Notes: a model not told the origin generated them from the sequence alone. Numbered from the stretch's first letter, positions 38,767-53,800 are shown. The stretch is DNA of 64,000 nt from Hybos culiciformis (GCA_964007475.1 OZ023274.1:11619376-11683375), one strand, 5' to 3'. A program made the numbers and translations.

Positions 38767-39458
38767 ACAATAATCTACTATAAAAATAAAACAAAAATTG
38801 GTTTTGTCTCCTAGTACATTACAAATTATTCACAATTGAACTTTTATTTTATACTAAAATATACTACATGAATTTAAAATAAATAATATCTACTGAAATT
38901 TCTATTTTTATGTAAACTAACTAATATTTATACTAATTCTTTATAGTGCTTTTCTTAAAGCTATAATAAATAAAAAAAAAAAGTTAAAAATTAAACTAAA
39001 AACATGATGTTTTAATTCAATTTTATGTAATTAATACAAAATCAAAGAAAAAATAATAATAAAAACTTTGAATATAATATTTTGTTAATATAAAAATGAA
39101 AATGTTAAAAATTTCGTTTGTTTGAATTATATAAAAAAAAATTATTAAATTAATTATTTAATAAAGTTAAATGAATGTTTTTATATGACAATATAGTTGT
39201 TTTAAATTATTTTTAACAATATATTTATTTTAAATATTAGCTGACCACTATTATACTATTTATGCTGTAGAAAACGCAGGTGTAGGAAAATACTTAATAA
39301 GCCTTAAATAACATACATTATGCGTACATAAACATACGTATATATATGGTACAAAGTGCGGTTTTGGTATTGCGGTTGGCACTGAATATCAATGTAGCTT
39401 AAAAGGCTATTCGCAGCTTTATTTAGATGTATTTTTGCAACAATTTCTGCTAAAAAAA

Positions 39459-39900
39459 TAGGCCTTGGTAGTTTGCTAATTCGTACATTTCTCTTTTGTG
39501 AAATGTTAAATTCATTATTAATACTAAAGACATATGATATAGTTCGATATTGTCAAAAAATTTACAATGTAACTAATTTTTCTTACGTTGTTATTCAAGT
39601 CAAACAAAATATGTATTTCCGAATAATTTGCGCCTTTATTGAGCGAAAGGTTAATTTGATCAATTACTAAATTTTTTCGATTCATCTGTAATTTCTCATT
39701 TAAGCGCTGAAAAATTTGTTATTCAGTTTTAAAGAAATTTTTTTATAAATATTAAACCTATTGCTAAATTATCTCATAAAATCTGGCCAAAAATAAAATA
39801 AACTTAACTTCAATGTTCAGTTCGTTTAGTGGCAAAGTAATATTTGTTTGATATCCTGCTGTTAATAATCTTTACTATGAAAAGAAATAACAATAAATTA
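39459..39900. repeat. Diverged direct duplication, copy 2
   Basis: Partner of 37411-37755, with about 100 extra bases between its second and third matching blocks. Its reading frames are more damaged than in copy 1; an open frame at 39473-39670 on the opposite strand is a by-product. Confidence 0.8.
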
Positions 39901-39999
39901 GAAATGATACAAATTTTACTCAACAGATGGTAAACTGTTGCTTTGGCAAAGGGCAAACATTGAAATTAACCTATCATTTTGAAGTTTTTGTTAAATTTT

Positions 40000-42900
40000 G
40001 ATTTATTGCTGAAACTTTCTAATAACTATAAGATAAAAATATTAAAAAATAAATTTAGGGTTTTATTGTTTTTTTGATTTAATATAAATAATTTATTATT
40101 TTGGTTTAGGAGATCTTTCTATCTGTACTGCATTTTATTTTGAAGCTTTCACTTAATTGTGCAATATAAAATTATACAAAAAAGGGTTTCTTTTATTTTA
40201 GTTTTGAGTTATTAGTTCCAAGGGGAGTAAGATATCTACTTAATACACGTAATACCATAAAATTTCAAAATAAAATAGAAAATAAGTAGTATTTTTTTTA
40301 TTATTCATCAAATAAGAAAATAATTTATTGAAATTCTCTTTTTTTATAAGTAATAAAAAGAGTAAATTCCCTAATGATAGTAAATTCCCTAATGATAATG
40401 TATGAAATTATTTTACTTTACATTATGCAGTGTAAGTTTCTTAACGGGCTTCTGAATTAATAATTTCGTAAGGCTACTGAACAGATTTAATTTCCTTGTA
40501 TAAAATTACTAAGAATCCGATATCAGTACAAAGTTTTGATAAACAAAAGTCATATTATATTTTGTATGTAACAAAAACCGTTTCAGTTTAACTTTGGTTA
40601 TGTTTTTTATTTTCATGACAATATTATAGTTTTTTGAAATGTCAATTTAAAAGTAAAAACAAAATTCAAAATTTTTACTCCCAAAATTGGTATAATCCAG
40701 TTTCTACTGTTTTATTGATTTTCAAAGATAATATGCAAGTGTTTAAATAATTAGCTAATCTAACTTTAGCTTAACGTAATTTTTCTCAAACATAAATTAA
40801 AATTAATTTAGACTTATTAGGATTAGATTAAATTGGTATTGATTATGACATTTTTATTTAAAGACTATATATAAAGAAATCGTATACAAGAATATTTAAT
40901 TTTTTATAATATATATTTCCTTCCTTCCTTTTGTTTATGAAAGAGTGTAGTCTTCTAAATTAAAAATTTTATTTTCCCAATTTTGTATGCAAATTAAAGT
41001 TTTTTTTTTGTTTTCTAATATTTTTTTAATATGTATAGCTGGCTCAATTCCGCTGGGAAATTAAAAGGCATTTGCTTGTAAATATGTTTATGTTTATTTT
41101 TTCTTTTTATTTTCATCAGCAGGACTTTTGGGATATGAATTTTTTTTTTTTTTATAAAATCGAATATAAAATTTATTTAAATATAGTTTTATGACTTTTG
41201 TGCATTGTTGTGAGAATTTATTTTATTTTTTTTATTTATTTTTAAGCTTTGGAAATAAGAAATAGTCAATTTTTAGTCAGATATATTGATATCGTTTCAA
41301 TTAACCAGTAAAAAAATATATTTATTTTATTTACAGTTTCTGTAGTAGTAAAAATAGGTTATTCTTGAGGTTATTAAATTTTTTATTTATTTTTTTTTTC
41401 TCCCAAATGACTACTAAAGAATAATTAAAATAAATTGTAAAGCCATTCCAGCTTATCAAGTAGGAAGATTAAGATAATAAATAAATTATATTATTAGCCT
41501 TTACGTTTCACCAATATCGAATATTGGCAATAATAGTATTAGAACATTTCACAGACAGACAGACAAAGTTAACTAAAGCTTCAATACTTTTTTATCTACA
41601 TATTTTTTTAAAGAAATTAAACGCAAAATTTATGATATTAACAAATATGACAAGTTTAACTATTTTATTTAATATTTCTCTTCTTTTTTTTTATTCTCTT
41701 AATTATATTTATTTTATAAAAAGGAAAACATTTAAGCTTATTTTTCTAATTAAATGCTAAAAATATAACTAAAAATCAATTAATTTATCCACATTTAATT
41801 AAATTTTTTTATTCTAAATTTACATTTAATTTGAAATAAAACTATAATAATTTTATTCTTTTTTATTTTTATGATACAATTAATTTAATTAATATATATT
41901 ATAATTTTCTTTCTAGAATTATTGAAAGTATGGAATTTTTTTACATTATTTATTTTAGTTCCAGTACAGAAACTACTGGCGTGAATGATTTTTTTTTTGT
42001 CATCCTAATTTAGAAGGCAGTGTAACATAGTATTTTTCTGAATCTCTAAACGTTTGAAGTTTGGAAGCATTTGAAGCTGTATGTCGACTTTATGTGGGGA
42101 TATGACTTTGAATCTGAAATATGACAATTTTGAATGGCAATATAAAAAAAAAGTTTATATAAAAATGAATAAGTAGTTAAGTTTGTCTATCAGCTTTCAA
42201 TGTTAATGTGAATGATTATCAATTTTCATTGGAATTTGAAAAAAAACAATAGCTTGATTATTTTTGAATGTTTAATTTTGTTTCAAAATAGACTTTTAAA
42301 ATAATAAAGAAATATATGGAATATAAACTTTTTTATCCAATAATTATAAAATTTTTTTGGACAATAATAACATTATATTAGATTAGTGTAATGCTTCCAA
42401 ATGTCCTTTCAAATGACCTGTTCAAGCGTTTAAATACATTATATTTCAGTGTCTTTAAGTGTATTTGAGCTTTTAGACAATTATAATGACTTGTTAAACT
42501 TAGAATATATCGAAAGCTCAGTAAAAAAAAAAAACAATTAAAAATGATGCAAATCTAATATATCAATAAGTAAAATAACATAATTTTGAAATTAAAAGTA
42601 ATTTAAATTCATTGTGATGTTCTCATTGTTCTGCCCATATTTGTTTGTTTGTGATATTATTTACATTTTTGAGATGAAGATTGAGTTGAGATTTTTAATA
42701 AAAAAAAAAATCAAAAATTTGATCTCATCTTTTCTAATACAAAAAACAGAAGCTTTCGATATAATGTCACCTTGTAAAATTGTTAATTATTTTGATGATT
42801 AAGGGAGTTATGGTTTTTATAATCATGATTAATTCTTTCATTTAAATTTGAGAAGCTTTATTCGAAAATATTTATTAATTTATTTTTGATCCGTATTTAC

Positions 42901-44714
42901 ATTTTACTTGAACCTTGAACTAGTATTACGAATTAATTTCTTTTTTCATCCTCAATAAAATAATTTGGGACTTTTAAAATTGTTTACAGACCTTTTGATA
43001 TTATTGAATTTTAAAATAGTAAAAATTAAAAAAATTGGTATAAAATATTTAAATATTGAACATTTATTAAATTTACTAAATATCTTTGGCTACATTATTC
43101 GTGATGTCATTTAAATTTTTTAACATAATATAAACAAAATTTTGAGCAACAGAACATTATTTTTTCTTTCAAGTTCTATGATTAATTATTATTTTTTAAA
43201 TAAAGCTTGTCAAATTCAAAAAGGAAAGAATTTGTAAAAACATTTTCTACTTCCTATATAAATCAGCCTTTTTGAATAATTTTACTATAAATGTTATATA
43301 TATTAAATAATTTATTATAGTTCGTCAAACTCTTCAATTTAATTAATTATGTATTTTAAAATACAGGTACCCTATACACAACATAGCATCAAGACTTCTG
43401 ATTAAAGCTATGTTATAAGTTTTGAGTTTCAAAACTTGAAAATTGGTAATTTATTTCAGGGCTTGAAATTATTAGTCAAGACTATAAAAAATATAAACAG
43501 TAGTTGACTAATGACTCTTTTTTTGATATTAGTTATAATAGTTAACTATTTCTTTGATCAATATTTGATTGATTATAATATTTTTCGATATATCTTTGTA
43601 TTTTTCAAAAAGAAAAAGTTATGAAACTATTAATGGTTAACTAAAATAATTTTTTTTTTACCTTTAAAAAAACTGAATCTAAAAGTAGTCAATAATGATT
43701 AGTTATTTTTAATTAGCTTGAATTAGTGAATGATCAAATTATACCTACGATTTACTTCCAAAGATCTTTTTATTTAGAATATGTTCGAGAAAAATGGTTT
43801 GATAAACCTCTGATGTTTCTATTGAATCAAATAGATCTAATTATGAGATTAAGAAATTTGATGAAATTTAAACCGTGTTATATAGAAATATTAGGTTAAA
43901 TGCCCAGATGTTGAAGAAAGATGTAAAGCAATTTTTTATGTTACGAGTCAGATCGAAATCTTTTTGCAAGAAAGTCATGTTGAGGATTACCTGAAATTTA
44001 ATTTTTTTTTTCAATATTAGTATTATTTTTATGTACAAAAGTTATATACGATTATGTATAATGTATATTTATATGCATGTAAAATTCTTAATTCTATATG
44101 ACACTGTGATGTTGAAATTATAATTAAAATGTAGTAAAAAAGATTTAACAAACAAAAAGATATAAACAAAAACAAATTTTATTTTGACTAATTATGTATA
44201 CAAAAAGATATGATGATTTTTGATATGAACTTTTTATATATATTGTTTTTTGATATAAAATTAAATACATTATTTGATAAGTTTTTTTTTTTTTAATTTT
44301 TACAATGAGTATTTTTAACAATACTGTATATTTAATAAAATTTTATTTTATTTTTCCTTAATTAAGCTTAAAAATTATTTGACTGAAAATGCATTTGATT
44401 TGTTTCGTATTTTATTAAATATGTATTATATTAATTTTTTTTTTTGTTACTATTACAATTAAGTTTAAATAATTTATTAATAAAATCTGATTTGAAAATA
44501 TAAATTGAAATATATTTATATATTAAGCAGATTTTACTAACTTTTTTTTTTGGTATTTTTTGCACATTTTATTTTATTTTACCTATAATTCTTTTATTAA
44601 ATTATGTTATTAAATATTAATTTCGTTTAGTATATAAATTACAAATAATTTTATAAATAAAAATATTTTTAATTTTAATCTAAACAATTTAAAAAATTCC
44701 TATTTTTTTTTATT
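40000..44714. other. A+T-rich intergenic DNA, nothing recognised
   Basis: No exon set or bordered repeat found. Short open frames (41524-41760, 42614-42802) have low-complexity composition. The left part lies beyond the duplicated segment and the right part includes the 3' UTR of the collagen gene. Confidence 0.45.
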
Positions 44715-44720
44715 TTTATT
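44715..44720 (-). terminator. Possible poly(A) signal of the collagen gene
   Basis: AATAAA on the minus strand about 20 bases after the endostatin stop codon. Other copies follow, so which is used cannot be told. Confidence 0.35.
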
Positions 44721-44739
44721 TATAACCTTAAATTTAATT

Positions 44740-44803
44740 TCAGGTGAGTACATCTTTTAAATGTTTGGCATAATCGTCTTCGGTTTCGTAATCTTCTGGA
44801 ATT
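44740..44803 (-). CDS. Collagen XV/XVIII last coding exon: acidic C-terminal tail
   Basis: It follows the acceptor TTTTATTTTTAG, completes the split Arg codon and encodes [20 protein letters not shown] then TGA. The segment is strongly acidic and lies outside the endostatin fold. Vertebrate endostatins end soon after the last Cys, so this exon is an extension. Confidence 0.9.
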
Positions 44804-47800
44804 CTAAAAATAAAATAAAAGGAAAGAATATTAAATTAATTTAATTGAAATATGATGTTAAATTTAATAATGGAATAACAATATTTATAACATTTTAAGT
44901 AATCAAGTCAAACTCAAATTTCTTTTTCTATTAAAATTATTTTAGCATTAGTGAAGCGACCAAAACTTATAATTATAAGTTCACTTTATAAATTAACTTC
45001 AATGGCTCAATCCTCATTAAATTATTTTTTTTCCTTTTTATAAAACCAAAATTCATAAAGAAAATAAAAATATTAGAAATTGCGATCTTGATTGAAATTT
45101 ATTTAAAAAAATATTTTCTTATAACTTCGCTACACTTCAGGTTAGCAACTATGAATTTCTTGGTTTGAAAATAGGTTGGCGAATGGGGTGACACACTTAT
45201 AAAAGATGGTTTGGTTTGAAATTAAACAAAAATTCTTTGTAAAATTTAAAAAAAATTCTTTGTAAAATAAAATTTTGATTTTTGTAATTCGAAAAAAAAA
45301 AAAATTTAATTTTTTTTATTTAAAGATAAAATGGAAAATAAAAATAATATTCAATTTTTTTTTAAAATATTTTAATTTATTTTCTTTTTTGACAACCTAC
45401 AATTTATTATTATTTTTTTTATATCGAAGCATTTTAAATTATGATTTTTTCTGTAAATTTTCTGCAAATTGACAGGTTATACCTTTTTTTTTTGAAATGC
45501 AATAAAACTATGTAGTAAAATTTCTAGGTTTGTGTCGAACCTACTTTCAAACCATGAACAAAAAAAAAAAAAATTTATATGGCAAACCAAGTACCAAACA
45601 CAGAACGAACCCATTTTTTTCTGCAAAACATGGAATTCTGTGTTTGTAACCTGAAGTGTAGCGAAGTTATTACTGCACTATAATTCTGTGAATTCTAAGC
45701 ATTTTTATTTATTTTTTTTATAATTAAAATGTTTTGCTGTCATAAACATTTCAATTAATTTTTTTTTTTTTTCTTAATTGTTGCAATAAATTTTTGCAAT
45801 TTTTCATAATAATGATTTTTCAAAAAAAATATTTTTGTATCGAAAAACCATTAAAAATTTCAAGAATTCATTACATTTTGATTTTATTTCTTAAATAAAA
45901 AATATTTTTTGCAAGAACTTGTTAAAAAAAAAATAAAAATAAAAATGAATGAATGAATTATCAAATGAAATTATTTTAATGAAATTTTTGATTAAATTTT
46001 ATACACAAATAAAAATCATAAATTCCGTAAAATCAATTCAATAATAAAAAAAAAAACCCAAATTAAATTTTCTTATTGAAATAAAGAGCATATTTATATG
46101 TACGTCTGTCTCTCTAGTATATATGATGTGCCTTTTTAAAAACGAGCGAGGAAAAAAAAAATAAAAACTTAATGCAATTCATGACAAAAGAAAATTTTTA
46201 TATAAAAATTTTCATTTATTTTTTTTTTTCCTTCTTTGATAAAAAAAATAATATTTTTTCTTCATCATTATTTATTTTTTTAAACTGTTTTCTCTAGTAC
46301 TATTTTTTCATTCTCTAGCAAGGATTATCAGTTTTTTTATTTTTTTATTTTTTTTATGAATAAATTTTCAGTCATTATTTTTTTTTTTTATTTTTTATTT
46401 ATTTATGGCGCAAAACAAAAAGTCTTGTGAAAAAAAAGAAAAACAAAAAGAAAATTTTATTTTTATTAAAGTTGGGAAAATGTTATTTTGTGAAAGTGAG
46501 TAGGTACTAACAAAAAATTAGCAGGACATAACTCTGATGTTGTATTAATTTACATATTTTTTCTTTTTTTCTTTTTTCATGTTGTAAAGAGAGTTTTATA
46601 TTTGAAAAAAAAAAAAAAAGATATAATGAAAATTCGTAAACAAAAAAAAATTTATGCACCTATATATTTGTTTTTAATAAACTTCACTGAACCAGAACTG
46701 AACCAATAGAGTTTTTTTTTGTCGAAATATGCAAATCTTTAATTTCCAATATTTAACTATATAGGAATTTTGAAAATTGTACTATGATGGAATTTAAACT
46801 CGTTTAAAATTTTCTAATCAGAATAATATATAACACAGGTTTTATGGAAATCAAATCTATATATTTCAGTTAAAAAGGGCTTGAAAACGAATAATATAAA
46901 ACTATAGTGAAGAAAAACATTCCAAAATTCTAAAAAGTAGGTCTAAATTTGAAGGAATCATTTACTTCCAATTTAAAATCCCTTTTCTTTTACACACAAT
47001 TTTTTTTTCTTAAAAATATTTCAATTTGACAAAAAAAAAATTGTAATTTCTTTAATTAAAGTTTATGGATATTTAAAAATTAAATTCAATTCATGACTCT
47101 ATTTATGTACAAAAAATTAAAAATAAAAGAGAAGAATGAATAATTTTTATTCAATAAATTGATTTACATACACACGAATTATTTTAAAAATTCGAATTTT
47201 TTTTTTTGATTTTCACTTTAATGTGGGTTGAATACGAAATCCTCTATACATTTGAATGCTGTTTTTTAACAGAATTTTTTATTGCTTGAAAAAAAAAATT
47301 ATTTGTGACCCATCAGCAGAATAAACTTGAATTCAACAGTAAAGTAATAACAATTTTGCTCAATTACCACATTTCTTATTTTCAGTTAAACCATATTTTT
47401 TTATTTAAAATTAAATTAGGAAAACATAAATTTACATTCAGACGTGAATATCATATAAGAGATATAGAAAATACAAGTTTTTATATATAATTTGTTACAG
47501 CTTTTTACATGACATTCAGTATTGCATTTAAAATTGAAGAATCTTGTTTTCTCTATCGCCGGCATACTGAATTAAGTAACGGGGATATACTGTACCTAGT
47601 TTCTGATATACTGAATTTTTATTGTGCCAAAAAAATATTTATAGTATCTCACTCATATAATATAGTATCTCGTATTATAGTATCTCGCATTCGATAAATC
47701 GCCGCATACAGTATTCCTCATCATACAGTATCTCCACCTGAAGGATGTGTAAGCTTAAAACAGGGTGTAACGAAAATTTTTAGAAAAATTTTGATTAACC

Positions 47801-50800
47801 GAATATTTTTTGTTTTAGAAGAAGAAATAGTGTGAAAAAAAACCAGAATTCTGAAAAAATCCCATTTTGATGTACTTGCGAAAAATGATTCAATTTTAAT
47901 GTTTTATTATTTTTTTTTTCAATTTTTTTCACGCAGAAATTAAAATATTGCGTGATGGAAAGCATTAATTTAAATAAAAATTTATTTCAGACGACGACGA
48001 CAGGACAACAAAAATTCTTCATTATAGAAAAAAACAATTTTTTTTTTAATTGATTTCTTTATTTTTATTTATTTTATTTTTTTTTTAAAGGAATTTATTT
48101 AGGTTTTCTTTTATACATTTAATCAAATTAATTTGAAATTTGCCTATAATGAATGATTTATCATTTCCACCCAAAAACCCAATCAAGTGAAAAAATGTCG
48201 CTATTTTCCTTTTATACATCGACAAAAAAAAAAAGGAAAGAAGAAAATAATTAACTTTTCTTTGAAAACAGAAAATAAAGGTAAAAAATAATTTACAAAT
48301 TTCTTGATGAATAAAAATAAATATATACAAAATTCTATTTTTTTTTTTTTTCAATTTACAGTAAAATGATATTTGGTTTTGCGAGTCCTTGATTAGAATA
48401 AGTAAATATATATTGTTTTTTTATTCAGACAAAATATAATTTGCAAGCGATATCAAAAAAGTGTTGAGAATTTTGATGCTCCTTAAGGCAATGATTACTG
48501 AAATGATCATTTGTATTTGTATCAACAACATAATATTTAGCTTGGCTATCTACTTACGTTTTTACTACCTTTAGTACTATCTTTTTTACTTAAACCTATT
48601 TCGATTGTGTGACAATATACTACACAACGAGTCGATTACCACAAGAAATATAAGTATTATCACAAGAACCTATTGCACTCTATATTCTTGTGGTCGTTTT
48701 ATTTTATAATACTTTAAAATAGTCTTTCTCAATTCCTTATGAAATTTCACACAACGGTTTTTATTTTTCTTTTTAAAATTTTAATAAAATAATTACATAA
48801 AGGTTGTATCTCTTAAAACAATTATATTCCGATTAAAATAAATTTTAATTAGATTAAAATTACAGAAAATGCTTAATTTTTAAATTCATTAAATTTTAAG
48901 ACATACGAAAGTAAATATTATATGGACAATACTTTGTTACTTTCATAATTTTTTGACATTTATGTAATATTTATAAATTTTATTATCTCACAATAAAATG
49001 TATGAGAAAAATTTGAAACAAGTGAGAAGGAGTTATATGTTCTAACTTATAATATCAACACATTAATAATATCTTACCTATCATCTAAATCTCGTTTCCT
49101 TCTTCGATCCTGTGATAATGCTTCAATACATAACACTACAAATCGATTATCACAAGAATATCTTTCTTGATCTAATAATTTATTACCAATTAAACTACTT
49201 GCTAAACCAACTTTATCAGTTGATGATGAATGCCATGCATCGCAATATGTGTCCATGGCCCGTTCACCATTTGGCATTGAACCATGCCAAACAATTTTTT
49301 GTGGCCTAAAATAAAATAAAAGATAAATAGTATAATTAAATTGATAAATTTAAATCAAGGCATTTTTTTAACTTCGGAATTTCCATTTGCAAGGAAGGTG
49401 ATCCTCAAAATTAAATTCTAACAATTTACTATGAAAGACTGAAAATGTAAAACCTATACTTAAACACTCTGTTATTCTCTTTCATAATTTTGTTTCAATT
49501 ATAAAACTGTTGAAATTTGTGAAGAAAAAAATATGTCAACAAATAAAAATAGTTAAAATAAAATAAAAATTTTTTTAACATACCATGATAGATCAGTTAA
49601 AACATTTTTTCCACTAAAACTATATATTCGTGGAGCTTGTGAAAAGAATCCACCTTGTCCATTAAAAATTCCTTTCCACGAATTAAAAAGGACATCTCCT
49701 CTAGTATTCACAACCGGAAGTTCACGGTCGCCTGAGCGAACAATCGAATCAAGATTTTGTACTCTGAAAATAAAAAATAAAAATAATAATAATTATAATT
49801 TCTTTTTGAAGCATGAGAATATAAAAATTACGTAGTTTTTCTTTATGAAAATAAAAAACAATTTTTTTTCGAATTTTTTTTTTAATTTTTAAAAGAATTA
49901 AAATAATAATGGTTTTATAATTATAATATAATAAAAATAATTTTATTTTTTAGGAAATTTTAATTTGTTTGCAGTAAATCGGTCAGTTCTTTTTTTCCCT
50001 AAAAAATACTGATATTTATAACGACGATGTCTAAGTCGGTACTTAAATTTCAAACTCAATTTATTTTTTTCGCATTTTTTTCCAAACATTTACGAACTTA
50101 TATTTCCTCCTATTATGAATTGCTATTAAAATTTTATACTTTTCAAAAATCAAAAAATATCTTAAAGTTTTAGCCCAAAAATAAAAAAAAAACTATAAAT
50201 CTTTAGATTTATACATAAAAAATTTTTTTATACCTTTTTAGTAGTCAATAACTCTAAATTAACATAAAACTACCAAAGCACTATTTTTCTCTCAACACTA
50301 TTAATTTTAAATACATAAATATAAAAATTTTAAAATCTACAAAAAAAAAACTAGCAACGCAATTTAATAAAAGAGTATCTTTAAATTCTAAATAAGTTTT
50401 TAATACTTTCACAAAATTAATAAAAGTTAAAGCATTAAAAATCCTAATAATAAAAAATCATAAAATAATTCTTGGATTTTATGTTTTTTTTTTTTTTGTT
50501 TATTTAGCTTTTTATTATTATATATATTATTCCAACAAAAGGGATTGTAATAATGCTCTCTGCTATGTTGTAGAAATATTTATACATACATATAAATATG
50601 TGTTTAAGTACATAAAAAAAAAAAAATGAAATAAAAAAATATAGAACAAAATATTTTTATTTTTTATTTCCATTTTATATTTTTAATGCATTTTTTGTGC
50701 TTTCCGTGAATAAAACTGAATCATAAAAATATATATACAACATATATAAGCATAAAAAACAAATAACCCTATGTGTATTATGAATCAGTACCTTGACAAA

Positions 50801-53800
50801 TGCATCAGTAAAGGACACGAAAAGAAAAATAAACATAATATATAATACCTATAGCATAAACAACAACTTTACCATTTTCTATTATGATCTTTATTTCATA
50901 ATGTGGTATGTATGTAAGTGTGCATATTTTGCATAAGAATTTACATTGTATAGAAAATTGTGTTAAATATGTAGTTCAAGTTTATTGTAAAATCTATTAC
51001 AAAAAATAATAAAATAAAACTTAGTAATTTGTAAAACTTATTATATTTATCACACAAGAAATTTTTATATGAAAAGAAATAATATATAGGGGATATGTTA
51101 AAAAAGGAAAGAAAAATTTTCTTTAAAAGAAAATGTAAATAATAAAAATGATATGATAAATTATTATGTAAATGAAAATTTAAAATTTATAAATAAACTT
51201 TACTTTGAATTAAAATTCTAACGCACAAAAGATAGAATTATTACGTTCTGGCACGTAATAATAATAATTATACAATTTAATTATTTATGAGGTGTTAGGG
51301 AATAAGATCATAATAAATAATTGGCTTGTCTACCCACTATCGTCCACAAGGACTGTAGATAATATTCAGATATTCTAAAATGAGAAATTACTGTAATCTC
51401 GTAAGTTCATCTTAATACAAGCTTTTGAAATTGTAGCCAAAATTTGCAGTGTTAAAAAATCAGTATCCACTAATCGAGATCTCACAAAACGCATTAATTC
51501 AAAAGTACAAGCGATATGAATTTCCGAACTAGATTGCGTATTCTATATTAAGTAGAGTAGATGGCTGGCTGTACAACGAATTCAAAAAACAAAAACTAAA
51601 CATTTTTGGTAAAATTTATGAAGAATGTGACAACTACATTTTTATTTCAAGGATTAAAATTTTTTTATTAAAAATTTACAAATTTATCGTTTGAATGAAA
51701 TTAAGTTATTTTAGTTATTTGGTGTATACATATGAGAAAATAAAATGAATAAAAAATTGTTCAAAAAAAAATTTGTTTATTTAAATTTTCAAAATTTTTT
51801 TGTTTTGCATTCAAAATGACATGAAAGAAATAAAAAAGAATATTGTTTATGACCAGACATATAACATTTATATTTGATATTAATTAAATTCCTAGGCGAA
51901 ATCTAAAGAAAAATATAACAAAAAAAAAATTAACACAACAATTTTAACGATGAAATTTTATGATCACACATTTTAATTACACAAACATACTATATGTACA
52001 AAAATTAAAATAATTGTTAACGACCATGAATATAATGTTAAAATATAAAGATTATTATCCAAAAGCTGGTTAAAAACTATATTAATTCAGACTTTTTATT
52101 TTTTTTTGTTTTATACTGATTAAACTACACTTATGATGTGATGTTTAATAAATTTAATTAATTAATTTTTTTTTTATTTTTAATGTTCTCTTATGTTGGG
52201 AAAATTAAAATTTAACATGACATAAATAAAACTTACTGAAAAATTGTTTTGAATTAATCGAAAAAATTGAAACGAAATTTTTGAATACATGTTTTTGGAC
52301 ACATACATGTCAAACTAGTCCTTCTGAGAAACGAAACTACATTGAAAAGTAGAATCATACATAAAATTGGCTCAATGATATCTTATTTTAAATTATGTGT
52401 AATGAAGAAATAAAAATCAAAGTTTCTAGAAATATAAAAACTAGAAGTTATTTAATAATCCTTAATAACATAATTAGGAAGTAGAATATATAGTAAATAT
52501 TCCTTGATAAGAGCCATTATTATTTTTTCATTAACATAAAGCTTATTTTTTTTATACGATGTGATTTTGAAAACAGAAAATATTCCTAAAGTGTAATTCT
52601 TTAAGTATGAAAAAAAACTTAGAATATGTAATGAGGGAAAAATAATTTAGCTCTTTAGACTAAATTGAAACTTAATTGAATTTAATACTTCAAAAGAAAA
52701 GCTAAATTCACTAAATAGGACATCATAAAAAATTGGAACCCTTTTTCTGTATTGAATATATCCTCGTGCAGAATAAAATTTTGTTTATAAAAAAAAATGG
52801 AAGTAAAACTTTTATGATACTTAGTTCAAAAAAAAAAATACATTAAATTTTAAGATTATAGAAAATATATATACATTAAGGATTACGAAGTTTTTTTTTA
52901 TCTTAGGGATTTAATAGAAATAATAACCAAAAAAGAAGTTAATCTCAGATATTGTTAATTAATTTTTTTTTTCAAGAATTCATATTCATATTCATATTTA
53001 AAAGTTTCTATATCTACTAAACTCGATCAGAAATCAAATAAAGAATGACTTTATAAAATTTTTAAGTTTGATGGCTAAAATTAAAAATAAAACTTGTTGA
53101 TTGTTTTCCTGAAGTTGAGAGTAAATTCAAGTTTTCTATAAATATTGAAGCGATTTTTAGTATTAATTTTGAAAAATATTTTGGTTTGGGGCCGTTGGCC
53201 TTTAGATTCTTCAGTTTTATTAGCACGGAGATAAATTTGCCACATCGATGTTCATGTAAATTTCAATAAAATTATAATGTACTATATAGTAAATAAAATT
53301 TACTGTAATAAATTTTTTTTTTTTTAGTTTTATTTATAATATTAATAAAGTACATAATTCAAATAATAATAATTTATTTACCTTGATGATAAAAATGCTT
53401 TGAAGGTTCCTAAAAGACCAGCTCTTCTGGCTTGCCGATAACATGCAAAATCGGCACCTCTAATTCCTTGCAAATCACCATAATATGGTTCATTTAATGC
53501 TGCCATTCTTAACTGAAAATAAATTAATAAACATAAATATAACGTGTTTTAGATAATTAAAAAAAAATAAGTAAATGCAGTAGAAGAAACAAAAATTAAT
53601 GTTAATGTCAATTTGTTACTTTTACATAAGCTTTAAATTCAAACTCAGTCTTGTTGAAAAAAAAAACTATTTAAAATTCATAAAACATATTCAGAGTACA
53701 ATTATATTATTTTAAATTATTATTGAGATCATGGTATTCCTGGCACTAATTCCCACTTGATATTGTTTCCAACTGAACTTAATATAGTTATATAAATTAT

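Larger units (their letters stand above)
44804..49077 (-). other. Last intron of the collagen gene
   Basis: From donor GTAAGAT at 49077 to the acceptor at 44804, about 4.3 kb. It holds a Harbinger-like MITE (45122-45669), a cluster of AGTATCTC repeats (about 47560-47735) and a diverged copy of part of the neighbouring exon (48613-48650). Confidence 0.9.

Noticed and set aside
48085..48354. 89-codon minus-strand frame
   Set aside because: Lys/Phe/Ile-rich, with homopolymer-derived codons; no recognisable motif.
51238..51263. Short hairpin TTATTACGT/ACGTAATAA
   Set aside because: Nine-base stem in AT-rich DNA with no further structure; likely chance.
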